NCBI GenBank assembly: GCA_020086605.1
Contig: JACBWW010000004.1
Location: 42,424,535-42,488,534, forward strand
DNA from: Lanius collurio
Taxonomy: Eukaryota > Chordata > Aves > Passeriformes > Laniidae
Reading direction: 5' to 3'
Length of the DNA stretch: 64,000 nucleotides
Shown piece by piece: positions 10,974-23,220 of the stretch (position 1 is the stretch's first letter; each line of letters opens with the position of its first letter). A program made the position numbers and the translations under genes. Under the pieces are notes generated by a model, which was given only the letters and a program-made list of their open reading frames with translations, was not told the origin of the DNA and did no database searches.

Positions 10974-13900
10974 TGCTTTATGTTAGCCCGAGTGACACAA
11001 GAGCTACGACAAGCCCCACCTCCTTGATGACACTCTAGCCAAAATTTTTGCTACTTGGGCAAATTAATTTCCCTCTGCACAGCATCCACAGGTCTTTATG
11101 CAAGTTAAGACAGAAGCAACTGTTTGCAGTTTCCATCTCATTTAGTCCGCTCTTTTCGCTTCCCCAAGCTCTGTCCTGAGCCATCAGTGACCCTTTTAGC
11201 AGGAGATAATGGTGCTATTACAGCTGCAATGATTATTAATGACACTAATGCTGGCAATAGACACTGTTGGCATTGAGGTGGTTAACAGCTGTTTCTAAAA
11301 TGTAAAATTAAAAGCAAACATGTTAATCTGTTTGATTTATATCACCTTGGAAAGTATGCAGCAATGGGACCAAGTGCTTGGTGAAATCATGCTACTGTCA
11401 GGTGTTAGGAGAAAGAAAACACATTATTTTGTGGAGGCTCACGTGGTGCTCAGCGAGGGACACGCGTCCACTGCTTGGGCAGGGGGAGGAATAACATCTG
11501 CATTTTGCAGGAGACCTTGGGTGGTCGTTTTGGCCCAGCACAGGTCCAGAGTTTGAGCATTTGAAATTGTGTATGTGTATTCTCCTCCTTTTGCTTCACC
11601 TGCCCCTTCAAATTCCTGTTTGGGATTAAGCAGAGTAAAGGCTCAGTCACTGCCATTTGCAGCTGAGAGCTCCTGAGTATCTCAGCTCTTCTCTCTGGGG
11701 ATCTGTCCAAAATGATGTCACCAAGAAACTTTTCTGGTAAATCCCAGTGAAAATGAGGCGATATCTGATTATCTCCATTCTGGCTGCTAAGTTTGCTTTT
11801 GAAAGGAGATGGTGGGTGAGAAGTGGTCCACTGGCTTTTATGGATCTGATTTTGGCAACAGATCTAGCTCTTGCTCTTTTTCACAACATTATCCAATTTT
11901 TGAGTACCTTTGTGCTCAACTTTTCTGCTACCAATAGCGAGCTTCTACTTTTTTCTGCTTAAAGTATACTTTCTTTTTCTTTTCTCCTTTTATTTTTTTT
12001 TTCTGCCTGAAAAGGCCCATTTTAAATGCTGGGGATGAGATCATCTTCAAACTTCCCATTGCTCCAACTTTTGAGATTGCAAGTGCTGAGCACCACTGAG
12101 TAGGAGACATTTTCATCTGTTCGAACTCTCTTGCTTGCTTAACTTAGAATAAGCCTGATTCTCCATACACAGGATAAATCAGAAGGAAGTTCGCCAAAAT
12201 CAACGCAATGCCTTGAGATTCGAACCAGGCCTTTGATTCCTTGAATAGTCAAAGCAATTCCATCCATCAACACTTAGGAGGTAGGAAGTGCCATATGCCC
12301 CTGTCACGGCTTTGAGTGTGAAGTATCATATGTTTGCTAAATGACTGTGATTGCAAAAACGCTTGTGAGAAGCGCTAAATCTCTGATGAGCGCACAGGGA
12401 CGGGACCCATTTGCTCAAACGGATGCAAGACAAGGTTATCAGTTACATCCCCTGCCATGTAGGTCTTTCAGGCCCCTGCTAATAAATCCAAGTCGTGATG
12501 CTCGACTACAGTTAATAGCATTTCTGCACAATATGTAACACTATCTCTGCCTCTCTTCCCCTCAAAAAAGATACTGGATGTACTTGAATGACCTAGTGGT
12601 ATACCCATGAAGAGGGGCTCAGGTTTCAGCAAGACAGGAGTTCAGGGAATTCACTTACTGAGACCTTACTGCTGGGTAAAGATGGGGAGTTAGCAGCTAC
12701 ATAGGTTAAGACCTGCCGTTTTACCCCAGCTGAAGTAGGTTGCCAAAGCCAGGAGGAGAAGTCTTGTGTGACTCACTCTTCCTCCACAGCAGGGACCTCG
12801 CACCTGTAATCTCACACAAAGAGGACAACCCGCAGAATTGCCCTCCAGGTCTCCTTGGCAATCATTTGCCTGCAGTCATCACTCCGATCGAGGTTCAATG
12901 GACCTCAGTCCAGTGATTGCTTTGGAAAGACTCCTGAGCAGGGTGTTCCCCAGGTTAATCACAAGCTTAGATTTGCCATTTTGGGCTTTCCTGCTTGCAC
13001 TTCTTAATGTTACCTGAGCTCACCTGAACCCATGTTTTATTGACAGAGGGACTTTGTAAGGAGGCTCCTCCATCCACCATTGTCTCCTTTCTAGGCAGCT
13101 TCCCTGCCGGACTCTCCCCTTCCCTGAGGCTTACACCGCTAGTGTAGCAAAAAAAGCTGCTTTATTTTGCTTTGAATGTGCCATGTTCTTAGCCTGTTGC
13201 TTCTCTTACTCTTGGCTAACCAAATCCTGGAGGTAGCTTCAAAAAGCTCGTGGCATTCCTGCAGCATGCAGCAGCAGGGGAAGGGCTGACTGTGCCCGAG
13301 CGCTCAGGAATTCCTCTTGGCTCGCTGTAGTTTGGGTACAGAAATAAGCCAGAAGATTTATTGGAAGGAAAAAAGATATCATGCTGGCTCAATGTTCAGC
13401 ACAGGCCAATTTTTTTTTTGCAGAAGTTTCCTACTACAATTTTTTTTCCCCTTCCAAAATATGATCACTTTGATTATTTATTGGAAAACGTATTTTCTTA
13501 CCATAAATGGTCCTTTGGAATATGAAAAACGCTAGCAGTCATATAAATGGATATAAAACGAATACAAACTGCGGAAAGTTTTGTCTTAGAGGGAAAACTC
13601 CCATGTCAGCAGTGAACTGAGAGAGGGGGCCAACAGGGGAGCCCATTTGTAGATGGAAAATCTTTTTCTACAGGAAAATCTCTGCTTACTCCTTCCAGGC
13701 TGGGTTTCCCCATGATTTTCATGTCATTAGGCAGTGATGAGCTGAGCACTCATCCATTGTTTCAGCTATGCATGCCTCCTGTGATCCCCCCAGATCCTCA
13801 GGCCCACATTGGGCTCCCTTGGTTGAAGGGTGGGAGCAGCTGGGTGGGAGTGGGATGCTCCTGCCCTTCATGCTAAAGCACCTCCAGACGTGACTCAAAA

Positions 13901-15589
13901 CCACCTCCCTTCCTCACATCCCCCCCAAGCCTGAGCAGTTGCATCAGTGGGAACAAGGTTTGGGCAATCCCCAGTGTCATGTAATCGAGTTTTACAGTCC
14001 GCTGCCAGCACAATAAAATCTTTACTACTGTAGATGTCTCGCATTTTCAAAACCCGTCCTGAAAAAATAACAAGCCTGCTATGGGGGAACTAGTTAAAAA
14101 TTACAAGCTTGTGCAAGTTTTAGTGACAGCAAAGGTCAGGGCTGGAGGCAAATGAGTTCTCAGCACCCAGGGACCCCAAAATGCCACCCACATCCCCCTT
14201 GCTGCTCTGATGTCCTGTGGTGGCTGCCACTGTCCTTCCCATGCCTGCGTGTGCATTGTTCCAGAGGAGTAGCAGGGATCCACATAGCAGTGACCACATG
14301 GCTCCTCTTGCCTGTGGGGTGAATTCAGTGGCTTGTGAAGCAAAGAGCCCCAGCGCTCATCTGTGCTGTGCCAGCAGCCTGCTGAAACACAGCCCCAGTC
14401 ACCCTGAGGGGTCTGCATTCCCAAGAGCAGGTTTTGGGGGTGACCAGCATCCTTGGTGCTCCCTGTTTCCATGGGGTTTCCAGTAGCTCTGCTTCCATTA
14501 ATGTGCCTAAGCACATGTGCAGTTGCACTGATGTGAGATGAAGGGCAGGGCGGTGAGCCTGGCACTGAGGAGGGGCATTAATCCTGGGAATACCTGCAAA
14601 GATGCCTGCAAAAGGACATGGCCTTGGGGAGAGAAGGGGCTGCTAAAGTAAAGGGTGAGGCTTTGCTTTATCTGGAGTCACACAATGAGAGATGTCCTTC
14701 CATCAAAGGGGGCATTGTGCTAGCAGAGCAGGGGGATTCTCACTGGGATGCAAGTAATCTCGCTGCTTCCATAAACTAATCCGGGTGGCCACCTGGCTGC
14801 AGGGCGTGTGAGCCACCCCCATTGCCCCACCGGCCACCAGGCTCAAGCGAGATGCTCCTGCCGGACTGTGGACTTCACAATTTTCCAGACTGTCTCAGGC
14901 CAGGGACATTATTCTGCTGCTTAGAGCACAAAAGATGGGTTTATAAAACAGCAGGGCTAATCCCAAAGCCCAGTCTGACCATCCTGTCTGACCCATCAGC
15001 TCCTATCAGCTCTGGATTAGCTGTGAGGAGCAGAGAGGGCTGTGAGTAGAGGCACACTGGAAGAATGCGTGCAGCTGGAGATGCAGCTCACTGGCAGAAG
15101 ATGCTCCAGGGAGCAATTCCAAAGAGCCAGTGGCTTTCCTTAGGGGAAAAGGGAGATTCCCAGGTGTGCTGCAGCTCTGAGAACAGCCTCCTGAAGCTCA
15201 AACCCTCTGGCCACCCCTCCTGAGTACATAACACCTCTCACAGGGAAATGGTGACCTTTGGCAAGCCCAGTGTGCCAGGGACCACAGAATCTGCAAATTG
15301 GTTTGGCTGCACCTTGCTCAAGCTCCCCTGGCCTCTGCAGGCTCAAACCTCTCCACAAGTACAGCTACCCAAGTGAGCTAGACCAAATTTAATGATCTCT
15401 AGAGTAAAGCTCCCAAAATCTTTCCCATCCACTTTGGGAAGAGCATATGCAAGGTTATAAATAGAGATGGAAAAAACGGCTACACTCCTTTTAACCCTAT
15501 GAAAATATTGCCAGCCACATATTTTTTGAGAAGGTAAAGAAGAAAATAGCACCTAAGAGCTGTTGTTAGTTCCTAGACACAGCTATTAG
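10974..15589. other. TH–INS intergenic DNA, INS-proximal part
   Basis: No gene is supported. About 11205-11345 is rich in ATTA/TAAT cores (see findings). About 13970-14090 is another unique, non-repetitive stretch with retained CpGs that might be regulatory. I recognise no transposon here. Confidence 0.6.
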
Positions 15590-15915
15590 CAGATGCAGCA
15601 GAACAAATTAGTTTGTTTATCAATGAGGAGAAAATTAAACCTGTGGCTATTAATGGCCCAAAAGTAATCCTTGGTGGAGATGGAGAAACATTAGAAGAGG
15701 TGATGACACTCTGCCAGAGGACAAGTACTGAGAAACAAAAGTAACAAATAACTTCCACTGAGTGGAGAAGCACTGGAAAAGTAGCCTGATCAGCACCAAT
15801 CTAAAAATACCCATTTTCAGCACTGATACCATGTCTGTCCTTCGTGTCGTCAAGTCCACGACAACAAACAGAGAGGATCTTGACCCAGTCCTCAGGAAAC
15901 AGCCATGAGAGGGGC
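15590..15915 (+). mobile_element. Decayed non-LTR retrotransposon (RT C-terminal) fragment
   Basis: An open stretch from about 15581 to 15741 translates to a segment with the 'La-Aa---L-IN--K' pattern seen after the catalytic core of RTE/jockey-type reverse transcriptases, then a G-G---LEEV pattern. About 40 bases after its stop, 15785-15858 resembles the 'isTklriF-t-v-sVLlyg' block of the same proteins. The spacing between blocks is shorter than usual, implying deletion. The clade cannot be fixed by eye. Confidence 0.45.
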
Positions 15916-17481
15916 CAGAGAGCCCATCAGGGAGTTTTCTCCAGAGTCCAAAATTGTAGGCACTAAAGTCTCATAGTGCTACCACCATGGCTTTCCACCC
16001 CTTGGACCTGGGAAGTCTGTGGTAAAACAGAGGAGAGAATGACCTCGTCCTTGGTGTCAATGCTGGAAAGGACAGGCAGGCCACCAGACACCAGCAGACA
16101 CAGCAAAAATTGCTGGGTTCTATAACTGGGTGCTATAAGCCATTGAGGCAGCAAGCAGGTAAGGAGGGAAATGCCAAAAAACAAAAGAATGGGTTTTGCT
16201 GGCTCAGACTGGATTTGTCCCAGCTGTAAAGTGGTTTCATGGATTGAAAATCAACTACTGTGTCACATACTTCTGTGTTTTTCACCTCTGCCCATCCCTG
16301 CAGCTGGACATCTGCAAACTCTCCTAAAACCCCACTTTTCTCCAGGACTTCTGGAGGTGCTGCTTGCTCCTTCACCTTTGCAGGGTATGCTTTGAGCTTC
16401 AGCACTTCAGGTTCCTCCAGCTGGGTTGGGACCTGAGACAGAAGCTGTGATTTTTCCTGTTCCCCTCACTCCTACAGCATCATCCACATGGTGTTTGTTG
16501 TTTTGCTGACTGGCACAACTCTGTGCCAAAGCACCTTTCCTAACAGTGCGTCTGGCAGTGAAAGAAACCCAGCCCACCATGGATCTTATGAGCTGTGGTT
16601 GCTCCCAGGTATCCACCTTCCTGGCATTGTCATTCCTCACGCTCAGGATACTCCACTGGGGCCATGAGGTGCTGAGGACTGGCAGAAGGGCTGCCCCCTT
16701 TCCAGCATGTCGTCGGCAGGACTCCACTGTAGAGTGTTCTGATCTCCCCTGCCAGGGAACGGGAACTCCCAGGTCTGATACCATTAATTATCGCTGGGTA
16801 AGTGGATTGTTTTGAGCACTTAAAGCTACTTTAAGGATTTGGATGCACATCGGTAACTAGTCCATAGGCTTTCCTATGGGTTCCTAGACAAGGAGGTGTA
16901 AATCCTGCTGATAAGGCTTGTTAGTGATAGGGAGCTGGGGAGGGGAAGAAGGGGGGGTGTTTGGAGCCAGGCACAGGGATCTCCGGGGCCGGGAGGGTTA
17001 AGCCCACTGCTGCAGCCTCCTCCTCCTCCTGCTGGAGAGCCCCTGGCTGGGGGGAGGCACTGGGGTGCTGCGGGCAGTCGGGGTCAGGCTGATTTACAGC
17101 AGCAGAGGAACCGGGGCTGTTAATTCAAAGTTGCCGCTTATCGGTGTTTAGAAAGCAAGCTCCGATCTGTTGGTTAGCGATTTGGCCTTTGCTGTAAATA
17201 GAGGGGCCCCGTGCTTTGCTCTGACATTTTTGTCTTATTATCTTGTCTCAGCCTCCAAGGGAGGTGGGAGAGTTATTTAAGGATGACATTAGTGGAAGGA
17301 AAATGAACAACTCCCTTACCCCGCCCTGTTTTTCTCTCACAGTCCTGGGTAACAACTGCATTGAAGTATCTGTGGAAGACACTTAATCCTCCACCATCTC
17401 CAAAAATATTTTGTAGATCAATTCACCCCGCTGTGCCCAGAGAAAATAATCGCAAAGAGACCAAGTAGAACTAATGTGAGT

Positions 17482-17506
17482 AAAAAAAAAAAAAAAAAAA
17501 AAAAAA
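17482..17506 (+). repeat. Poly(A) tract (A25)
   Basis: An uninterrupted run of 25 A. No recognisable retrotransposon body precedes it, so it may be a simple mononucleotide repeat. Confidence 0.95.
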
Positions 17507-19565
17507 GTATTTTTCATCATTATCCCTCCAGTAAAATCAATGAGGGTGGGCCTTGAATCCATCAGAGACTGGAGTTCATCACTTAGCCTGTTCAGTCTTG
17601 CACTGCTGTAGTCCAGGTTTAACCCAAATCTTTGTATCATGAGTTTGAAAAACAGTTATTTCATCCCAAGCAACTAAAGATAAACCTCTGAACATGATAT
17701 ACAGAAACACATATGCAGTGGCTGGTTGGAGCTGGAGAAAGTATTTTGAATCTGGGGATATTTAGATTGAGACTCAAACCCTCTATAGCTCTGGAGTAGA
17801 GTGTTCAGGGGATGCACAAGAAGGCTGTGAGGGTCCCATCCAACCCTGTTGGGATGTGCATGAGTTTTGGGAGGTTTGCTCTGTGCAGAAGTCAACACGT
17901 GCATGTGCTACAGCTGCCCCTGAGTGATTCCCACATTATACAACATATTCAAAGTGAGTTGGTTAACAGAGACAGGAAGAAATCCTCGTCCATTTGGAGC
18001 ACAGCACTTGCTAGACTGAAAAACATCTAATCTCCAAACGCTTGTTTTATTGACCTGTCACCGCCAACCCCACCAGCTGCACAATGAGAGTGCAAGGCTA
18101 CAGTAGCACATAGGGGGTGCAGACATGTGGGGTTTTTCAATCCCTTACCTAATCTTTACAAACCTCTCTATTCAGTTAAAAACAACAACAAAACCTGAAC
18201 AAAACAAGCAAAAAAAAAAAAAATCACCACTAAAAAACCCCCTCATGATCAGTTTTCAAGGCATTTCAGATACTTTCTGCTTTCAGCTGTGCCAGAAAAA
18301 TGCCAAAAGATCATCTTCCCACCTAGAAAACCTAGTGTTCTTCCCAACACTGTAATGAACAAGTGTCAGAAAACTGAAAACAAATTCCTTGCAGAGGAAA
18401 GTGCAGTACCCACTGTGGTCCCTGGGGAAAAACCCAGTCTGATTTGAGCTGGATTAGCAGTACGAATGACAGCTCAGGTCAGCCGCAGCCTTATCCGAAT
18501 CAATTCCCCTCTCTGGGGAGGCAGTGCGTGTGTGTGCGCATACCTGCGGCTACAGGATTTGTAAATAATTGAGTTCTTCTGATCCCTACCACCACAGCAC
18601 AAGAAGAAAGATTTGGTCCTGAGGGGGCTGACAGAGGTTCAAGCCCCAGATATGCCACTTAGAGGCTTCTTCCCAAAGCTGTTTAGGCATGTAATTACTT
18701 TTCCGGCTCTGTGCCTGGTCTGAGTCTCTGATTCTCTGCCTCCTTTTATCTGTCAGCTTTTTACAGGGACAAGAGTACTCCTCTACCTCCCAAGCATGTA
18801 ATGAAGATGAATTCATTACAGCTGTAACATTTTAACGAGCACGGTGAAGATACAGGGTATCCTTACGAGTCCTAAATTAGGAAACTCCCTCTCAGAGTGT
18901 GCTGGGGTGCCTGGATGCATGGCCCAGATCTGTGCCGGCAATACGTTAATCCACCTCTGTCCATGATTCTGGAAGGGGTTTTAACAAGAGAAAGGGTCTG
19001 GCTTTCATGTAAAAGCCAAGCTTGCAGTAGTGACTGGAATTAGTTTCCTTTAACATGAGGATAACTCCAGAGGAGGAAATGCTTATGTGGTTGGGCATAT
19101 CTTCTGGTCTCTGGATGTGCATCTCAATTCCTGGGCATCCTGTACCCCTGGACGCAGCAGACACAGAAAGAGTGAGAAAAGCTGGGAGAAAATATATTTA
19201 CTGAAGGCGAGTCCCCTGGTGTTTTACTGTTTAAAAGAGACCTCCCAACTACTGTTTTGTGCATAATTGTGCAGTTGGTAATATCCTGCCAAAGAAAAGC
19301 TTAGATCATCTCATCTGCAAAGCATTTTCCACCTCCAAATAAACATTTTGCACGAGTGCAAGTTGCAGGTCTTCCACCATAACATGCCCTAGGCTGGATT
19401 TTGCATACTGCCTGCAGGTAAGGCAGCCGACCTGAATATGGACAGCAGAAGGATGCAAGAGTCAAACTCAGGATGCTAGACCAGAAATATATTTTTTTAT
19501 TCTTAATATCATGTGAGCAGCAGCACGATTCCAAAATGAAAAATAATTCTGTTTGATATTTCTTT

Positions 19566-19622
19566 ACACAGAGAGACAGACAGACAGATCCACCCACAGC
19601 AGCAGCAGCAGCAACAACAGCG
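19566..19622 (+). repeat. GACA and CAG/CAA low-complexity repeat
   Basis: Adjacent short runs of GACA units and of CAG/CAA units. No reading frame in it belongs to a recognisable gene. Confidence 0.85.
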
Positions 19623-19995
19623 AGACCGCTCAGCGAGGCAGTGAGACAGGCACACACCACAGGGGGTGGTGGGGCCTGGCTCTGAGGAAGGCTTTCCCCC
19701 TTTCTTCCTCCCTGGCCAGCCCGTGCTCCATCCAGGGGAGAGTTTAACCTGGGCTGACCCATCACTTTGGTTTTCCCCAGTCACTTTTTATAGGACTTGC
19801 AGTCGCGTTTGGTGAGGTCTGGGGGAATGGTATGAAGGATCCCATGACCCACCCAAAGGACATGAGCTGGTGCTTAGCTCTAAGCAGCCACTTAATCCTG
19901 CAAATCCGCTCCACGGTTAGGAAAAGGGAACTCATAACATCTTTTGGTGAAGGGTGTGACTGGGTAGATCCTCAAAGGCTTTTTCTCTGAGTGAT

Positions 19996-20097
19996 CTCAA
20001 GGCCAAGCTGTGTGGAGCTCTGAGTAACCTGGTCTAGTGGAAGGTTCCCTGCCCATGGCAGAGGGTAGGAACCCAAACCATTCTATGATTCTATGAT
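19996..20097 (+). mobile_element. CR1 LINE 3' end, internally deleted
   Basis: It contains the CR1 3' phrase 'aacctggtctagtggaaggt', 'cctgcccatggcaga', then 'aaaccattctatgattctatga', the diagnostic 8-mer tail. The usual segment between the 'ggaac' and 'ccaaacc' parts is missing, so this copy is 5' truncated and internally deleted. Confidence 0.9.
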
Positions 20098-20439
20098 CTC
20101 GTTCAAGGCAACTCTACAAACCTAACCAACCTTGTGCACAATACTTGAGGGATACCTTAAGACAAAATTGAAAGCATGGGAAAAATCCAAGACAACTCAG
20201 GAAAAAGCCTAAAACCGGCAATACTGGAGGGCTGCAGGAAATCCCAACAATATCAGAGATTACAGCAGGAGCTGTGGGCGCCTCTCCAGCCCACAGGAAG
20301 CCGATGGGTGATAGAGACCAAATGTTTCCCGATATGGGAGAGTGGATGAAAAGAGACTCCAGGATTCACTGCCTCTGTTAGTGGGACTGTTACAGAAAGA
20401 GCAATAATCTATACCAAGGCAGCATCATAACATCAGCTG

Positions 20440-23220
20440 CATCAATGGGAAAATTCTGTTTTAAAAAGGTCTATCCAGTGACTTGAAATAAGTTTGTCTT
20501 TACAAAAGGAATACCATCTAGTGGCCCAAAAAGGCAATAAGGATGTGCAATGGCAATTAGAGAATCAGATGAATTTAGAAAAAGAGAAGGAAAAACTACA
20601 GAAGTAAGGAGAGTGATTAACATATATAGTGCAGAGATTCACCCTGGAGCAAGGGAGAGCTCAAAAGGGACCTGATCATAGTAAATGCAAAGCTAAAATT
20701 AGATACTTGCAAAAGCAGATTGGGATGCAAAAATTAAAAATAACTGCTGGAGTTCCAGAAAGTGGTGTAGAGAACTGGATCAGGAGCCATCACAGGAAGA
20801 TGATTTCAAGGATGATATGGGCAAATGGGAAAAGAAAGACAAGTTGAGAATAGCAGCCTATCCCACAAAGACTCCAAATGCTGTCCTGGGGTAGATGGAT
20901 ATGGCAGATCAAACTGCTGTAGCTGTTAAAATGAAAAAAAAAAAGGACCCCAAGGCAGGTATGAAGCCACTGAAAGGCAGCACAACAGTAGAGAAAGTGC
21001 TTATATTTAGAATTAAATGGGGATTAAGTGGTAAATTGATTAGAGTATATGCTCCACCAGCTTTTATCCATTGTATATTGGGCTCCTCCTTGATAAACGT
21101 TTAATCTTGCCACCATGGGGATTTAATCAAAGCATCCAGCAGCATGGTAAAACAAGGATCCGATTGGCACAATCACTACCAGTCCATAGGCTCGAGGGAC
21201 ATGGAGAGTCTTTAATAAACTGATAGGGAGCTGTTTGAGTGTCGTGGACATGAGCAGCAGGACGTGATACCATGTACCAGCCACCCATTCCCAGCAGAGC
21301 ACAGGTATCTCTGTGGTCCCTGGCAGCCCTGAGGCTGAGTCAGGCTCATTGAACAGTGGATGAATTAGGAGAGGTGGTGGCACAAATGCACCCCCTGATT
21401 CACACTAAGCTTCCATATGGCAGAATGCAGGGGAAGAAGCAATTGGCAGAGCTGCTTTCACATTAAGAGACAAACAATATACCTTTACTTGCATCCCACA
21501 GGGCCAAGCACCTGCCCTGCTGCACATGCTTGTGTGAGCAAAGTGTTTGAGTGATGCGTGTGGGGGACAAAGAAAAGAGATTGCCTTATGTAATGATATT
21601 TGGGGAACAGCAGCTACAGAAGAAGAGGTACAAGAGAGATGTAGCTGAGTTTTAAAATTAATAGACCAAATGGGATTTAATGTCAACTTGAATATGGCAC
21701 AATTAAAGCAACCTCAAGTTAAATGCCCAGACTCTGAAACTGGTGAAACAAGACGATGGATAAATGCTAGAAAGGTTAAGCTTTCTGTGAAATAAAGACT
21801 CCCAGTAATCAATCCCAACTGTGAAGAGTGCTGGGAGAATTTAATTTCTTATGGCAGCATATCTATAGCTGTGCTAGTATCTTATGGCAGTGTATCCATC
21901 TTTGCTAATAGCAGCAGAGCGTCATGGAAATGACAGGAAAAGAATCAGGGAGGGAGCTGGAGCAAAGATCAAGACAGTGCTTTATCTGACATGAAAGAAG
22001 CTGCTTGAAAAGCTTCTGCACTAAAATTTCCAGTTAAAGGAAAATTATTCATAACAACAATTTCAACACGAGCTGATACTGTGGGAGCAGTGCTACTACA
22101 GAGAAATAGGGGAGGAAAATGGATACCCCATGCTACTGGATACAGTAGCATGTGAGTCCTCACCAGTGGCTGGACAGAATTTCCCTGGCCATGAGAAAAC
22201 CTGGTTAGAGGCAGTCTGGTAATAGAACAAAATATCGAATGCATGATGGGGAGAAAGGCAACGGCAAGCACATAATGGGACACCTATGAAGAAATCAGGA
22301 ATTCTATTTTACAAGCATAGAGGGAGAGTGGGAATAAAATATATGTAAAGGATGTTAAAGTAACGTGAAGACTGCAAGAAATACTGAAAAATAATTTATT
22401 GAGCAAGTAGATGAATTAACTCAGACTTCGTTTACTGCAGCCCCAACCAGGTGTCAGCTAAGAAAAGAAAATGGGATGGATACTGGGGCCAGTTGAATAA
22501 GAGCAAATTATCTTAAACTGTCATAATGACCTACATAAAGAAGTGGAGGATACTCTGAAGGGAGTGCAAAGAGTTAATATTTGACCTCAAATGAAGCAAG
22601 AAACAGAGGACATAAATAAAAATTGCCTAAGGTGCTCAAAAGTGGATTAGTAAAAGAAAACTGCCAACTCTACTGCATTGGCTAAACCAAGGACCGTGAC
22701 AAATTCTGCAAAGGGATCACCCCGATAAACTGTCACAAACTAAAGAAGGGTATCAGTATCTTTTTGCCACAATAAATGCCTTTTCTGGACAGGCTGAGGC
22801 TCTCCCACCTGAAAGGAATACAACTGCTGGAACTGTAATGGTGCTGTTACAGAAAATTGTTCGTAGGTGTGGAACAGCACCTGAAACAGGGTAAGGTGAA
22901 CAGTGGGGAGGGGTGGGAAGGGGGGGTTGTAAGTGAAGAATTCAAGTCTTAATAGCTAGCATAATAGGGGATTGAGCAAGGACTGTATATACCCTACCAC
23001 CTGCAATCACCCAGACTGGCAGAAGGAAAGGAATTGGATTATTAATAATAGAAAATTCTAGGACAATATCCAAAATAATGGTCTGAAACCTCGCTATCAG
23101 CAGCTTTAAAAGCAGTGATAGATTAGGGATTGGTTTACAACGCTACCATATTTTGTTTGGATAGCCTGTCCCTTAGTGGCCCTGTCTAAGGCCCTAAAAT
23201 ATTATGGCAAGATAAAGAAG
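20440..23220 (+). mobile_element. Decayed endogenous retrovirus (gammaretrovirus-like gag-pol remnant)
   Basis: This is a broken retroviral copy in plus orientation. At 20560-20605 a Lys/Glu-rich stretch may be gag coiled coil. A reverse-transcriptase PQG motif lies at 21496-21504, with the degraded catalytic-box equivalent (Asn-Asp) at 21586-21600 in the same frame, followed by the conserved Gly-Phe and Ala-Gln-Leu blocks to about 21720. An RNase H-like block with Gly-Ala-Val-Leu lies near 22072-22110. An integrase core block lies at 22748-22880, in another frame, and a Pro-Tyr-His block near 22992. Stops and frameshifts interrupt every domain, and catalytic residues are lost. The class I (gamma) resemblance is from block spacing. 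I could not recognise LTRs or env, so the ends are approximate and the element may extend on both sides. Confidence 0.75.

Larger units (their letters stand above)
15916..19990. other. TH–INS intergenic DNA, middle part
   Basis: No gene is supported. It holds a 25-base A run at 17482-17506, a GACA/CAG low-complexity stretch at about 19566-19622, and a motif-rich unique stretch at about 16980-17300 (see findings). Confidence 0.6.
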
